Shown: piece after piece, positions 17,484 through 26,436 of the stretch
Position numbering within the stretch: the first letter of the stretch is position 1
Layout of the letters: the number at the start of each line of letters is the position of its first letter
Source: Crocinitomicaceae bacterium
Lineage (GTDB): Bacteria; Bacteroidota; Bacteroidia; Flavobacteriales_D; Crocinitomicaceae
DNA: 41,557 nucleotides
Direction of reading: 5' to 3'
NCBI GenBank assembly: GCA_021740745.1
Contig: JAIOZF010000019.1
Coordinates: forward strand, 1-41,557
Made by a program: the position numbers and the translations under genes
The notes under the pieces: model-generated
What the model saw: only the letters and a program-made list of their open reading frames with translations
Told to the model about the DNA's origin: nothing
Database searches by the model: none

Positions 17484-18260
17484 CTATTGAATTGCTTGTA
17501 CAGCCTTCGTTAATTCAACAAACTGCTCCACAGATAATTGTTCTGGTCGTTCTTTCAACAATGGATGATCGAATTCCTTACCACTTATGAGTTGTTTAAT
17601 GGAGTTGCGGATTGTTTTTCTTCGCTGATTAAAACTCATTTTAACAATTCGAATAAAAAACTTCTCGTCACAATCCAAAGATTCACGTTCGTTCCGTGTG
17701 CAACGAATAACGCCTGATTTTACTTTTGGCGGTGGACTAAACACATGCTCATCGACCGTGAAACAATAACTGATATCATAAAATGCTTGCATCAAAACAC
17801 TTAAAATACCATATTGCTTAGAACCTGGTTTTTCTGCAATTCTTTCGGCCACCTCTTTCTGAAACATTCCCATGATTTCAGGAATTTGATTTCGATAATC
17901 TAGGCATTTAAATAAAATCTGAGAAGAGATATTGTATGGGAAATTTCCAACTACAGCAAAAGGTTCTGTTCCCATAAAACTTGTGGGATTCATGCGCAAA
18001 AAATCTCCTTCGATGATTCGGCCTTCCAATTGCGGATAATTGGTTTTTAAATAGGCTATCGAATCCCAGTCAAGATCAATGACCCACAACTCTTGATCTT
18101 CTTTTAATAATAAAAAATCTGTCAACGCCCCCATTCCTGGTCCTATTTCCAACACGCGCTTACAAGCTTTATGTCCACCGTATTGGTTGGCGATTTTTTG
18201 ACAAATATTTTTATCTGTTAGGAAATGTTGTCCTAGGTGTTTTTTTGGTTTTACCTTCAT
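17484..18260 (-). CDS. rsmA: 16S rRNA (adenine(1518)-N6/adenine(1519)-N6)-dimethyltransferase
   Basis: RsmA (KsgA) dimethylates two adjacent adenines in the 3'-terminal helix of 16S rRNA using SAM, a late quality step of 30S assembly. The start at 18260 gives 258 aa and the canonical N-terminus KPKKHLGQHFLTDKNIC. SAM motif I is VLEIGPGMGALTDFLL; the catalytic motif is VVGNFPYNISSQIL (NFPY type). C-terminal FNQRRKTIRNSIK is the family's conserved helix. The open frame extends 51 codons upstream through the neighbouring gene but without family similarity. One base separates it from the upstream DUF4286 gene. Confidence 0.97.
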   Translation of the reverse strand: MKVKPKKHLGQHFLTDKNICQKIANQYGGHKACKRVLEIGPGMGALTDFLLLKEDQELWVIDLDWDSIAYLKTNYPQLEGRIIEGDFLRMNPTSFMGTEPFAVVGNFPYNISSQILFKCLDYRNQIPEIMGMFQKEVAERIAEKPGSKQYGILSVLMQAFYDISYCFTVDEHVFSPPPKVKSGVIRCTRNERESLDCDEKFFIRIVKMSFNQRRKTIRNSIKQLISGKEFDHPLLKERPEQLSVEQFVELTKAVQAIQ

Positions 18261-18261
18261 T

Positions 18262-18573
18262 TTATTTATATTCCTCGATAACAGAAAGAACCGTTCTAAA
18301 TGCGGCAAATTTACCTGCATATCGGGCGCTATGATCCTTTTGAAGCAAAGGAGCGTGTTGCTGTTGATATTCATCCATTTTTTCTTGACTTGGAGACAAG
18401 TAGGTAATTGCATATGTTACACCACCTTGTTCTTCACCGTGAACACGCGAAATTCTACTTTCAACAAAACATCCTGTTGCCATGACATCAGGAATGTGAG
18501 TTGTGCGCATCCAATTTAACCAATCATCGGCAATAACAGGGTCGATACTTACCGTAACATTGTACAAAAACAT
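18262..18573 (-). CDS. DUF4286 family protein
   Basis: This 103-aa protein (MFLYNVTVSIDPVIADDWLN) fits the DUF4286 family, a small cytoplasmic ferredoxin-like fold protein widespread in Bacteroidota, of unknown function. Conserved features include the WLNWMRTTHIPDVMATGCF segment and C-terminal ARYAGKFAAFRTVL. It sits 17 bases after the HU/SPOR gene stop and 1 base before rsmA, so it belongs to that operon. Confidence 0.85.
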   Translation of the reverse strand: MFLYNVTVSIDPVIADDWLNWMRTTHIPDVMATGCFVESRISRVHGEEQGGVTYAITYLSPSQEKMDEYQQQHAPLLQKDHSARYAGKFAAFRTVLSVIEEYK

Positions 18574-18590
18574 AAAAGAAAAAATGAAAT

Positions 18591-19727
18591 TTATTTATTC
18601 AAAATCCAACCTGTATAACCAAGTGATTTTGCTTTTAAAGATAATTCTTGTGCCTCCGCATTTGAATTAACATTTCCAATACTTACTCTACTCAAACCAT
18701 TGACTTCGTCCACAATAAATGCACTAAAACCCTCAGAAACCAATTTTGAAACTAGGTTCTTCGCATTGTTTGCATCACCAAAGCAACCAACAATGATATT
18801 AAAATTACCAGCAGGTTTAGTTACAATCGTTTCTACAGGTTCAACAACTGTTTCCTCATTTGTTGATTCTCCATATATTTTAACTGGAATGTACAAGTCT
18901 GCATCAAAAGGGTAAGAAAAAACGGCTACATCTGAAGGTAATTTGCGAACCATTTCTTCCAATGTTTCTGCGGGAGCTTCGTCTTGCACAACTTCAAATC
19001 GCTGTTGGGAGTATTTGCCCTCTACACTATTATAGAATGGATTAAAATCCTTTATTGACAACATTCCCGATTCTAACACATCCGTGCGAACTGGAATCCA
19101 AAAAGAATAAAATGCTATGGGCAATAAACAAGCAGCAGCAATGTAGCGCCATACTTTTGTTTTTTGCTTTAAAGCAGGGTGCTCTATAATTTTTGGTTCA
19201 CCTTCTAAAACCGGTTGATGTTCGATGTGTTCGAAATCAATCACTTTTATAAGTGCTTCTTCCGGCTGAACTATTTCACTTGCTTGTTGTGCAACTATAC
19301 GAACGTCTTCTTCGGTGATAAAATGCACTTTTCCAAGTCCATAAGATTCGAGAAGCAGATTAAAAAAGCGATCCTGCTCAAAACAGATATTGCGTTCTTG
19401 ATCGAAATATAAATGACCAACACGATCTAATGTAACGCGCTCACCTTTTTTCAACATGTCATTCCAGGAATGAACAAGCTGATCTATTGTCGATTTTGAT
19501 TCGTCGTAAGTTAGATTGTTATTTGCAGCAAATTCTGCCACCAATAATCCATCGTTGTTAACCAATTGACGGTTAAACATTAAGGATTTTTTTGGGGGAG
19601 ACATTACACCATTTGTGTAATCAATAACTGCGGAAGTTTGGTTGGCGACAAAACCACCAAACGTAGGAACTATGACACAATTGTGTCTAAGTAACAAATC
19701 CCCAATTAGTTGCTCTACTGAAATCAT
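18591..19727 (-). CDS. HU-CCDC81 and SPOR domain protein
   Basis: The 378-aa protein has an N-terminal HU/CCDC81-type pair of domains (about 1-140: LLLRHNCVIVPTFGGFVANQ and GERVTLDRVGHLYFDQE), a single membrane helix near residues 193-212 (IAAACLLPIAFYSFWIPV), a periplasmic linker, and a C-terminal SPOR domain at about 300-378 (NFNIIVGCFGDANNAKNLVS). SPOR domains bind denuded septal peptidoglycan; the HU-like part would be cytoplasmic. It may link cytoplasmic and septal structures during division; this is inference. A TTG-N20-TAACTTTG promoter ends 4 bases before its ATG. First gene of the SPOR-DUF4286-rsmA operon. Confidence 0.9.
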   Translation of the reverse strand: MISVEQLIGDLLLRHNCVIVPTFGGFVANQTSAVIDYTNGVMSPPKKSLMFNRQLVNNDGLLVAEFAANNNLTYDESKSTIDQLVHSWNDMLKKGERVTLDRVGHLYFDQERNICFEQDRFFNLLLESYGLGKVHFITEEDVRIVAQQASEIVQPEEALIKVIDFEHIEHQPVLEGEPKIIEHPALKQKTKVWRYIAAACLLPIAFYSFWIPVRTDVLESGMLSIKDFNPFYNSVEGKYSQQRFEVVQDEAPAETLEEMVRKLPSDVAVFSYPFDADLYIPVKIYGESTNEETVVEPVETIVTKPAGNFNIIVGCFGDANNAKNLVSKLVSEGFSAFIVDEVNGLSRVSIGNVNSNAEAQELSLKAKSLGYTGWILNK

Positions 19728-19731
19728 ACTC

Positions 19732-19762
19732 CAAAGTTAACAAAATGCATTCACCTTTGCAA
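19732..19762 (-). promoter_or_regulatory. full Bacteroidota-type promoter of HU/SPOR operon
   Basis: On the minus strand: TTG (19760-19762), 20-base spacer, TAACTTTG (19732-19739), both exact. Only 4 bases (GAGT) separate the -7 box from the ATG. This is the best complete promoter in the window. Confidence 0.7.
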
Positions 19763-19779
19763 CTTACGGTTAAAACAAC

Positions 19780-20517
19780 TTAGGGTTTCAGAAATTGAAG
19801 TACTTTTTCCACATCTTCTGGAACATCGATGTTGGGTGTTTCAATTGTTGTTTCAACCATTTGAATAGAATACCCATAAAACAACCACCGCAATTGTCCA
19901 AGGGACTCAATTTTTTCTATAGCTGTAGGTTGAAGATTCGTTAATTCTTGTAAAATAGCAGCGCGATAAGCATACAGTCCAATATGACGCATGTATGGGT
20001 ATTTTTCCAATGGGTTTCCACTTGAATGGTGTGCGTTTGGTATGGCGCTTCTACTAAAGTACATGGCTTTGCCGGCAGCATTTACCGCCACTTTAATTCG
20101 ATTTGGATTTTCAACATCTTCCCATGAAAGCGAAAAATTTCCTAGCGTTGCAATTTGTGTTTCTGGATTTATAAAAGCGTCAATCAACTGATTCAATTGG
20201 CGGTAATCAACCAAGGGTTCATCGCCTTGAATGTTTATGACAACATCCATTTCTGGAAATTGAAGTGCTACCTCTGCACAGCGATCGGTCCCACTCGGGT
20301 GCGCTTCTTTTGTCATCATCGCTTTACCTCCGAAACGCACTACTTCATTAAAAATGCGTTCGTCATCTGTAGCAACAATCACTTCAGAAATTAAGGTTGA
20401 TTTTTTGGCGCCTTCGTAAACACGCTGTATCATTGTTTTTCCTGCGAGCTCAATTAATGGTTTTCCTGGAAATCGCGATGATGCATAACGTGCCGGAATA
20501 ACTCCTAATACTTTCAT
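19780..20517 (-). CDS. kdsB: CMP-Kdo synthetase (3-deoxy-manno-octulosonate cytidylyltransferase)
   Basis: KdsB activates Kdo with CTP to CMP-Kdo for the inner core of lipopolysaccharide. The 245-aa length is normal. The nucleotide-binding N-terminus VIPARYASSRFPGKPL and the NIQGDEPLVD motif are intact, as is ATDDERIFNEV. Its ATG overlaps the TGA of the upstream TonB receptor gene (ATGA, 4 bp), so it is probably translated by coupling from that transcript. This supports an envelope-focused operon, although receptor substrate and Kdo synthesis are not obviously linked. Confidence 0.97.
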   Translation of the reverse strand: MKVLGVIPARYASSRFPGKPLIELAGKTMIQRVYEGAKKSTLISEVIVATDDERIFNEVVRFGGKAMMTKEAHPSGTDRCAEVALQFPEMDVVINIQGDEPLVDYRQLNQLIDAFINPETQIATLGNFSLSWEDVENPNRIKVAVNAAGKAMYFSRSAIPNAHHSSGNPLEKYPYMRHIGLYAYRAAILQELTNLQPTAIEKIESLGQLRWLFYGYSIQMVETTIETPNIDVPEDVEKVLQFLKP

Positions 20518-22865
20518 GAAAACTTCATTTGCAATTGCACGATAAATGTTCTTGGTGCTTGAATGTCACCAGGACGAGTAGAATACTCCGTATTAAATAA
20601 ATTGTTTATCATGAATCCAACGCGATAATGTTCTTTGAAGGTATATCCCGTTCTTAGGTCAACAACTAAATTTCCTTTATTATTCAATACTCTATATTGT
20701 TTCAATCCAGGTAAAATCTGCGTTCCAAAAACCCCATCTTCAAAAGTTGCATCGATATTTTTCATGAAACTGTTGTAGCGCATGGAAAAACCTAAGCTGA
20801 AATTTTTATAATTAGCTTCAACATCTGCTTTTGCTAAATGGTTAAATCGATACTTCAACATTCTTGATGATGTATCCGAAAAACCACCCATTCCACTTTC
20901 ACCATAGATGTAGGCAGAATCAGAGTTCAAACTCACTGGATTCATGTAAGTATAGCCAATCAATGATATAATTTCTACTTCTTTAATTTTTCCTTCACTG
21001 TTAAATGAAAATTCCAATCCAGTAATTCTAGCTTTCTCTGCATTTTGTGCTTGGAAACCTAGCCATTTCTTGATATAACCTGGATCTTCTGGATCAACTA
21101 AATTCAATGGAATAGTTGGATCTGGATACAATCCAAAAGTAAACTCCATCATATTGGAGTACTCATTGATAAAACCAGCAATATCAATCATTCCTTTCCA
21201 AGCGCCCATTTTTACGCCTTGTTTAATTCCAAGTTCAGCTGCCCATCCCGTTTCAGGTCTCAAGAGTTGATTTGGGAAAACATTCAGAGCCCCAACATTT
21301 GTTTGTATATATCTCTCAGCTACTGCAGGATAACGCACCCCTTGTCCAAATGATGCACGAAGATGGGTATACTTTGCAATTTCATAATGTGCACCAGCCC
21401 TAAAAATTGGGTATACTGGCAATTTCACAGATGAATCTCTCCCCAAATAAAAATCAGAATCACCTGTTTTTCCATCTTGCTCAAAATACTCAATTCGCAT
21501 ACCAGCAGTTAAGTCCAACTTGCCAATCTTCTGCTCATATTGCCCATACAAAGCAATATTATTCGAATAATGATTTCCAAATAAATTGGAATAAACGCCT
21601 GTATAGATATCTGTTATTCCTGTTGTTAGGTTTGCTTGACCAAATTGACGTTGAAACTGGTAATCCGCATACCAAACACTTGAGCCTGAACTTTGCGCTT
21701 TATTCGTCATGTTGGTATTGTCAACATAATAAACACGCGTTTTTAAATTATGACGGTTATTATGTTTGTCTATATATTTTAGATATGGATCTATACTTAA
21801 TCGTAAACCAGTATTATAGGTCAATGTTGATGCGGCATTACTTGTGTCTGCACCACCACTTGGGGTATATCCTAAGGTATCACTTTGCCAAATAATAAAA
21901 TTCCCCGTTTTCTGAAACTGAGCGTTGTAACCAATACCCGCTTTCATACGCTTAATCTTCTGTGGTCTAAAGAATACGGTTCCACTTATTCGAGCACGAT
22001 CTTCCGTTTCACCCTCTCTGTATCCTTCATTTTTAAATCCGGTAACTGACATAGTAAATCCAGCTTTCTTATACATTTTACCGTAATAAGCTTCTGCCAT
22101 GTAGAACATTGGATTGCGGTCCCACCATATCAACGATGATCTTTTTGGATCACTGTATAATCCTGTTTGAACTTTTGCTCTTACTTCACCTTTCAATCCC
22201 GGCTCACGCTCAGTTAAAGAGATAATACCATTTAATGCACCACTTCCATATAAAACAGAAGATGCACCTTTCAAAATTTCAATTTGAGAAGCTTGTTCCA
22301 TTGGAATTGAATTCCACTTTGCATCACCTGCGTCACCAGAAAGTAAGGGAACTCCGTTCCACAAAAGTAAAACACGACTACCGGCACCATAAGAAAAACC
22401 ACTTCCGCCTCTAATACTAACCTGACCATCCATGGCAAATACTCCAGGACTTTGATCTACTGCTTGCTCAAGATCGGTAATTCCTTTATTATCAATCATC
22501 CCTGGGCGAATAATTTCCATAGAAATTGGCACTTCTTCTATCCCTTGTGAACGTCGGCCAGCACTAACCACTATAGTTGTAATAATTTGAACTGGCTCTT
22601 TCATAGAAATTGTTATCTCTCCTGTTGATTCAACGATAGTTGTATCATTTCCATAAGGCAACATCGACGTAACAATTGTAACTGGAAATGTACTGACCGA
22701 TAACTTAAATTTTCCGTCGAAATCTGTTATAACCTTTTGACCTTCAGAGGAAACAACTTTTGCGCCAACAACAGCTTCCTTGGAAACATCATCAATAACA
22801 CGACCTGTCAATTGTCCAAAAGAGCAGAAAGGAAGTAATAGTAGTATGAAAAATAATTTATGCAT
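20514..22865 (-). CDS. TonB-dependent outer-membrane receptor
   Basis: The 783-aa protein has a signal peptide (MHKLFFILLLLPFCSFGQ), a carboxypeptidase-regulatory-like domain (about 18-90, LTGRVIDDVSKEAVVGAKVV), a plug domain (about 100-230, VSIRGGSGFSYGAGSRVLLL and ILKGASSVLYGSGALNGIIS), and a beta-barrel to the C-terminus ending in an aromatic-rich strand (FIVQLQMKFS). It imports a ligand across the outer membrane with TonB energy; the substrate cannot be read. It is a tandem paralogue of the gene at 22923-25256, sharing long near-identical plug segments. It overlaps kdsB by 4 bp. Confidence 0.93.
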   Translation of the reverse strand: MHKLFFILLLLPFCSFGQLTGRVIDDVSKEAVVGAKVVSSEGQKVITDFDGKFKLSVSTFPVTIVTSMLPYGNDTTIVESTGEITISMKEPVQIITTIVVSAGRRSQGIEEVPISMEIIRPGMIDNKGITDLEQAVDQSPGVFAMDGQVSIRGGSGFSYGAGSRVLLLWNGVPLLSGDAGDAKWNSIPMEQASQIEILKGASSVLYGSGALNGIISLTEREPGLKGEVRAKVQTGLYSDPKRSSLIWWDRNPMFYMAEAYYGKMYKKAGFTMSVTGFKNEGYREGETEDRARISGTVFFRPQKIKRMKAGIGYNAQFQKTGNFIIWQSDTLGYTPSGGADTSNAASTLTYNTGLRLSIDPYLKYIDKHNNRHNLKTRVYYVDNTNMTNKAQSSGSSVWYADYQFQRQFGQANLTTGITDIYTGVYSNLFGNHYSNNIALYGQYEQKIGKLDLTAGMRIEYFEQDGKTGDSDFYLGRDSSVKLPVYPIFRAGAHYEIAKYTHLRASFGQGVRYPAVAERYIQTNVGALNVFPNQLLRPETGWAAELGIKQGVKMGAWKGMIDIAGFINEYSNMMEFTFGLYPDPTIPLNLVDPEDPGYIKKWLGFQAQNAEKARITGLEFSFNSEGKIKEVEIISLIGYTYMNPVSLNSDSAYIYGESGMGGFSDTSSRMLKYRFNHLAKADVEANYKNFSLGFSMRYNSFMKNIDATFEDGVFGTQILPGLKQYRVLNNKGNLVVDLRTGYTFKEHYRVGFMINNLFNTEYSTRPGDIQAPRTFIVQLQMKFS

Positions 22866-22922
22866 AGGTTCAAATATTCATTTTAGCGACTCAATAATAA
22901 GGAATTTTTAGAATATGATTAA

Positions 22923-25256
22923 CTAATTAAATTGATATTGCAATTGAATGATAAAATTTCTTGGTGGCTGAATATCTCCTGGTCGACTAACATATTCAGT
23001 ATTGAGCACATTGTTGGCAATAATATTTAATTTAAACTGCTCTGTAGCATTAAAACTTGCTCTTACATCGAACACTAAAGATCCTTTATTGTTTGCTTCC
23101 CTATACTCCTTTAGACCAGCAAGAACTTGCTGACCAAAGATGCCATCTTCAAAAATGGCGTCTATGTTTTTCATGTAACTATTGTACCTTGAGGAAAAAC
23201 CAATGCTGTATTTTTTCCATGTGGCTTGAATATCAGCTTTGGCTAAATGATTGAAGCGGTATTTTAACATTGTTGACCCAGAATCTGAAAAAGAGGCCTG
23301 ATAAGCTGGGTTACTGTTCAAACTAATTGGATTCATGTATGTGTAACCTATTAAAGAAACAATCTCTACTTCTTTAATATATCCTTGACTATTAAATGAA
23401 AATTCAAGTCCAGAAATACGCGCTTTTTCAGCATTCTGAGCTTGGAAACCAAGCCAATTTATAATGTATCCTGGATCATCAGGCTGTGTTAAGTTGATGG
23501 TTAGTCCTGGAGGTGGGTATAATCCGAAGGTAAATTCCATCATGTTGTCATATTCATTAATAAATCCCGCCACATCAATTAATCCTTTCCAATCACCAAT
23601 TTTAACCACTTGCTTGATGCCTAATTCAGCTGCCCAACCTTTTTCAGGTTCAACTGCCGCATTTGGGAAAATAATAACACCACCAACTGAGGTAGCTACA
23701 AATCGCTCAGCTACAGACGGAAAACGAATACCTTGACCAAACGATGCTCTTAAATGAGTTCCTTTTAAAAGTTTATAATGAATCGCTGCTCGAAAAACTG
23801 GATAAACAGGAATCTTCTGATTTTTCAATTCCCACTCGGAATCAGGTCGCAACGTATCTTGTTTAAAATACTCAAGTCGCATTCCTGCAGTAAAATCAAA
23901 TCGTTTTATTTTATGATCTACTTGGGTGTAAATTGCTGCATTTTCTGAAATATGATCACCAAATACAGAACTTCTAATAACATTGTTCGTATTTGCTATT
24001 CCTGCAATAAGATTTGTCTTTTCGCTAATCGTTTTTTGAAATTGGTAATCTGCATAATACATTGATGCAATTGACGAAGCATATATGTCAGAAAAATTTC
24101 CGGTCGTTACTAAATAATAGCGGGTCTTGAATTGATGTAAATTATTCTTCTTATCATAGAATTTTACGTACGGATCTACATTTACGCGAATAGATTTCTG
24201 AAAGGATAAAGTTGTTCCTGGAGTTCCTTCTCCGCCTCCGAGTGGGGTATAGCCTAAAGAATCACTTTGCCAAAGAACGAATACACCAACATCTTGGTAT
24301 TGTGCATTATAACCGATTCCAGCCTTTAAACGTTTAAATCTTGTAGGGCGATAATAAATTGTGCCGCTCAATCTAGCTCGTTCTTCATGCTCTCCATCGC
24401 GAAAACCTCCATCCCGGTATCCATTCGCAGCAACAGTAAAACCAAACTTTCGGTACATTTTTCCATAGTAGACATCCATTAATTGAAAAGTTGGGTTTTT
24501 GTTCCACCATTTCAAACTTTCTCGTTTCGGATTGTCATACACTCCGGATTGCACCTTCACCTTAAATTCTCCATTTGTTGTTGGCTCTTTTTCAGTCAAG
24601 GAGATTATTCCATTGAGTGCGCCACTTCCATAAAGAACAGAAGATGCTCCTTTTAAGATTTCGATTTGCGCTGCTTGCTCCATAGGAATAGAGTTCCACT
24701 TTGCATCTCCCGCATCTGGAGCAATCATCGGTATGCCATTCCAAACAACAAGCACTCGACTTCCTGCGCCATAAGAATAGCCGCCTCCACCTCGAATACT
24801 TACTTGACCGTCCATTGCATAAACGCCTGGGCTTTGATCAACTACTTGTTCCAAATTCGCTAAACCTTTATTGTCAATCAACGACGGTTTAATAACCTCC
24901 ATTGAAATAGAAGTTTCTTCCACATTTTGTAAACGTCTAGTGGATGAAACAACAACTGTTTCAATTTCTTGAGATTTTGTAAAAAGTAAAATTTCAACCA
25001 CCGTGTCAGAATTCACAACAATCGAATCCGTTAAATAAGTAAAAAAGGATGTTTTTAATTGTACTGGGTAACTCTTACACGTTATTTTGAATTTACCGTC
25101 AACATCTGTAATTGCTTTTTCCCCAGATGAAAGTTCAATTTTGGCACCAAATAAACGTTCTTTGGTTGTACCATCTTTTACAAGTCCTTCAATTTGAGCA
25201 TTAAAAGAAAATGGTACGAGTAGTAGTAAGATTAATCTAAATTTCACTGATTGCAA
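22923..25256 (-). CDS. TonB-dependent outer-membrane receptor, paralogue
   Basis: The 777-aa protein matches its neighbour domain for domain: signal peptide, carboxypeptidase-regulatory-like domain (IEGLVKDGTTKERLFGAKIE), plug (QVSIRGGGGYSYGAGSRVLV, EILKGASSVLYGSGALNGII) and barrel, with C-terminal FIIQLQYQFN. The start shown is TTG 25256; GTG 25247 gives a cleaner signal peptide (MKFRLILLLLVPFSFNAQ) and is an equally good candidate. It lies 57 bp upstream of the paralogue in the same direction. Substrate unknown. Extracellular loops differ more than the plug, suggesting divergence in ligand. Confidence 0.92.
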   Translation of the reverse strand: MQSVKFRLILLLLVPFSFNAQIEGLVKDGTTKERLFGAKIELSSGEKAITDVDGKFKITCKSYPVQLKTSFFTYLTDSIVVNSDTVVEILLFTKSQEIETVVVSSTRRLQNVEETSISMEVIKPSLIDNKGLANLEQVVDQSPGVYAMDGQVSIRGGGGYSYGAGSRVLVVWNGIPMIAPDAGDAKWNSIPMEQAAQIEILKGASSVLYGSGALNGIISLTEKEPTTNGEFKVKVQSGVYDNPKRESLKWWNKNPTFQLMDVYYGKMYRKFGFTVAANGYRDGGFRDGEHEERARLSGTIYYRPTRFKRLKAGIGYNAQYQDVGVFVLWQSDSLGYTPLGGGEGTPGTTLSFQKSIRVNVDPYVKFYDKKNNLHQFKTRYYLVTTGNFSDIYASSIASMYYADYQFQKTISEKTNLIAGIANTNNVIRSSVFGDHISENAAIYTQVDHKIKRFDFTAGMRLEYFKQDTLRPDSEWELKNQKIPVYPVFRAAIHYKLLKGTHLRASFGQGIRFPSVAERFVATSVGGVIIFPNAAVEPEKGWAAELGIKQVVKIGDWKGLIDVAGFINEYDNMMEFTFGLYPPPGLTINLTQPDDPGYIINWLGFQAQNAEKARISGLEFSFNSQGYIKEVEIVSLIGYTYMNPISLNSNPAYQASFSDSGSTMLKYRFNHLAKADIQATWKKYSIGFSSRYNSYMKNIDAIFEDGIFGQQVLAGLKEYREANNKGSLVFDVRASFNATEQFKLNIIANNVLNTEYVSRPGDIQPPRNFIIQLQYQFN

Positions 25257-25283
25257 ATTTGAAAATTTTTAATTAATTTAAAG

Positions 25284-26408
25284 TTGCCTAAACTACTAAA
25301 AAAATTGGAAGAACAAGACTTACATTATCAAATTGCACTCACTTTATTGTACGGTATTGGACCGCGTAAAGCAGGACACCTCATTTCAAAACTTGGAGGA
25401 ATAGAACCAATCTTTAAAGAAAAACTAACCACGCTTCATAAAGAATCAGGATTCAATAAGGAAATATTAAAAAAAATGAATCGAACTGAAGCTTTATTGG
25501 AAGCAGAAAAACAAGTGGCCTATATCTCCAAACATAAGATCAACACTCATTTTTATTTGAATTCAAACTATCCAAGGAGATTAAAACAGTGTTATGATGC
25601 TCCAATATTGCTTTATAGCAAAGGGAATTTTGATCCAAACCCCCAAAAAACGGTTGCGGTTGTTGGAACTCGAAATGCGACGGAATATGGGAAAACTATT
25701 TGTGAAGAACTCATATCGAGCTTTCAACATCAAAACATACAAGTAATCAGTGGGATGGCCTATGGAATTGACATCTGCGCACATAGTCAAAGTGTTCGAC
25801 ACGGTATATCAACAATTGGCGTATTAGGTCATGGTTTAGATAGAATTTATCCAAATACGCATAGTCGAATTGCTGAGCAAATGACTGAACATGGTGGATT
25901 ACTAACTGAATTTTTACCGGGTACGCTTCCTGATCGAGAAAACTTCCCTATGCGGAATCGAATTGTCGCCGGTATGAGCGATGCAACAATCGTAATTGAA
26001 AGTAAGGTAAGTGGTGGATCATTAATCACGGCAGAATTAGCCATTGATTACAATAGAGATGTTTTTGCGTATCCAGGAAATGTTGGACAACAATATTCTG
26101 CTGGTTGCAACAAATTACTGCAACAAAACAAAGCTCAATTAATTCAATCAGGAGACGACTTTTTAAAACACATGTGTTGGGATGAACAAAATCCAAACAA
26201 AATTAGTCAACCAAAATTATTCGTAGAGTTAGAAGATGAGGAGCGTATTTTAATTGACGTAATGGCGAGTTCGCCTCAGCATATTGATGTTCTTTCAACT
26301 ATGCTTAAACAACCCGTATCGAAAATGAGTGTATTATTGCTTCAAATGGAATTGAAAGGGTTGATTAAATCTCTCCCTGGAAATAAATATTCCCCTTTAG
26401 TGCAATAA
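25284..26408 (+). CDS. dprA: DNA-processing protein DprA
   Basis: DprA (Smf) binds incoming single-stranded DNA during natural transformation and loads RecA. The 374-aa product has an N-terminal helix-hairpin-helix region (LLYGIGPRKAGHLISKLGG), the Rossmann-like core (VVGTRNATEYGK, VISGMAYGIDICAHS, GLDRIYPNTHSRIAEQM, FPMRNRIVAGMSD, SGGSLITAELA) and a C-terminal winged-helix region. Translation must start at TTG 25284, because the first in-frame ATG is about 45 codons in and would lose the HhH. Only 27 bases separate it from the divergent TonB gene. It ends at a bidirectional terminator. Confidence 0.96.
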   Translation: MPKLLKKLEEQDLHYQIALTLLYGIGPRKAGHLISKLGGIEPIFKEKLTTLHKESGFNKEILKKMNRTEALLEAEKQVAYISKHKINTHFYLNSNYPRRLKQCYDAPILLYSKGNFDPNPQKTVAVVGTRNATEYGKTICEELISSFQHQNIQVISGMAYGIDICAHSQSVRHGISTIGVLGHGLDRIYPNTHSRIAEQMTEHGGLLTEFLPGTLPDRENFPMRNRIVAGMSDATIVIESKVSGGSLITAELAIDYNRDVFAYPGNVGQQYSAGCNKLLQQNKAQLIQSGDDFLKHMCWDEQNPNKISQPKLFVELEDEERILIDVMASSPQHIDVLSTMLKQPVSKMSVLLLQMELKGLIKSLPGNKYSPLVQ

Positions 26409-26436
26409 AAAAGGCTCCTTATTGGAGCCCTTTCTA
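26407..26436. terminator. bidirectional terminator between dprA and ppiD-like gene
   Basis: Stem GGCTCC (26413-26418) / GGAGCC (26424-26429) with loop TTATT. The plus side is followed by CTTTCTATT; the minus side by a run of six T. It lies between two convergent genes only 28 bp apart and begins inside the dprA stop. Confidence 0.85.

Noticed and set aside
18261-18413. Upstream extension of rsmA by 51 codons
   Set aside because: It lies in the DUF4286 gene in another frame, and the family N-terminus begins at 18260.
21407-21895. A 162-codon open frame antisense to the TonB receptor
   Set aside because: It is a composition shadow: no domain, Tyr/His/Leu-rich, and fully overlapped by a clear receptor gene.
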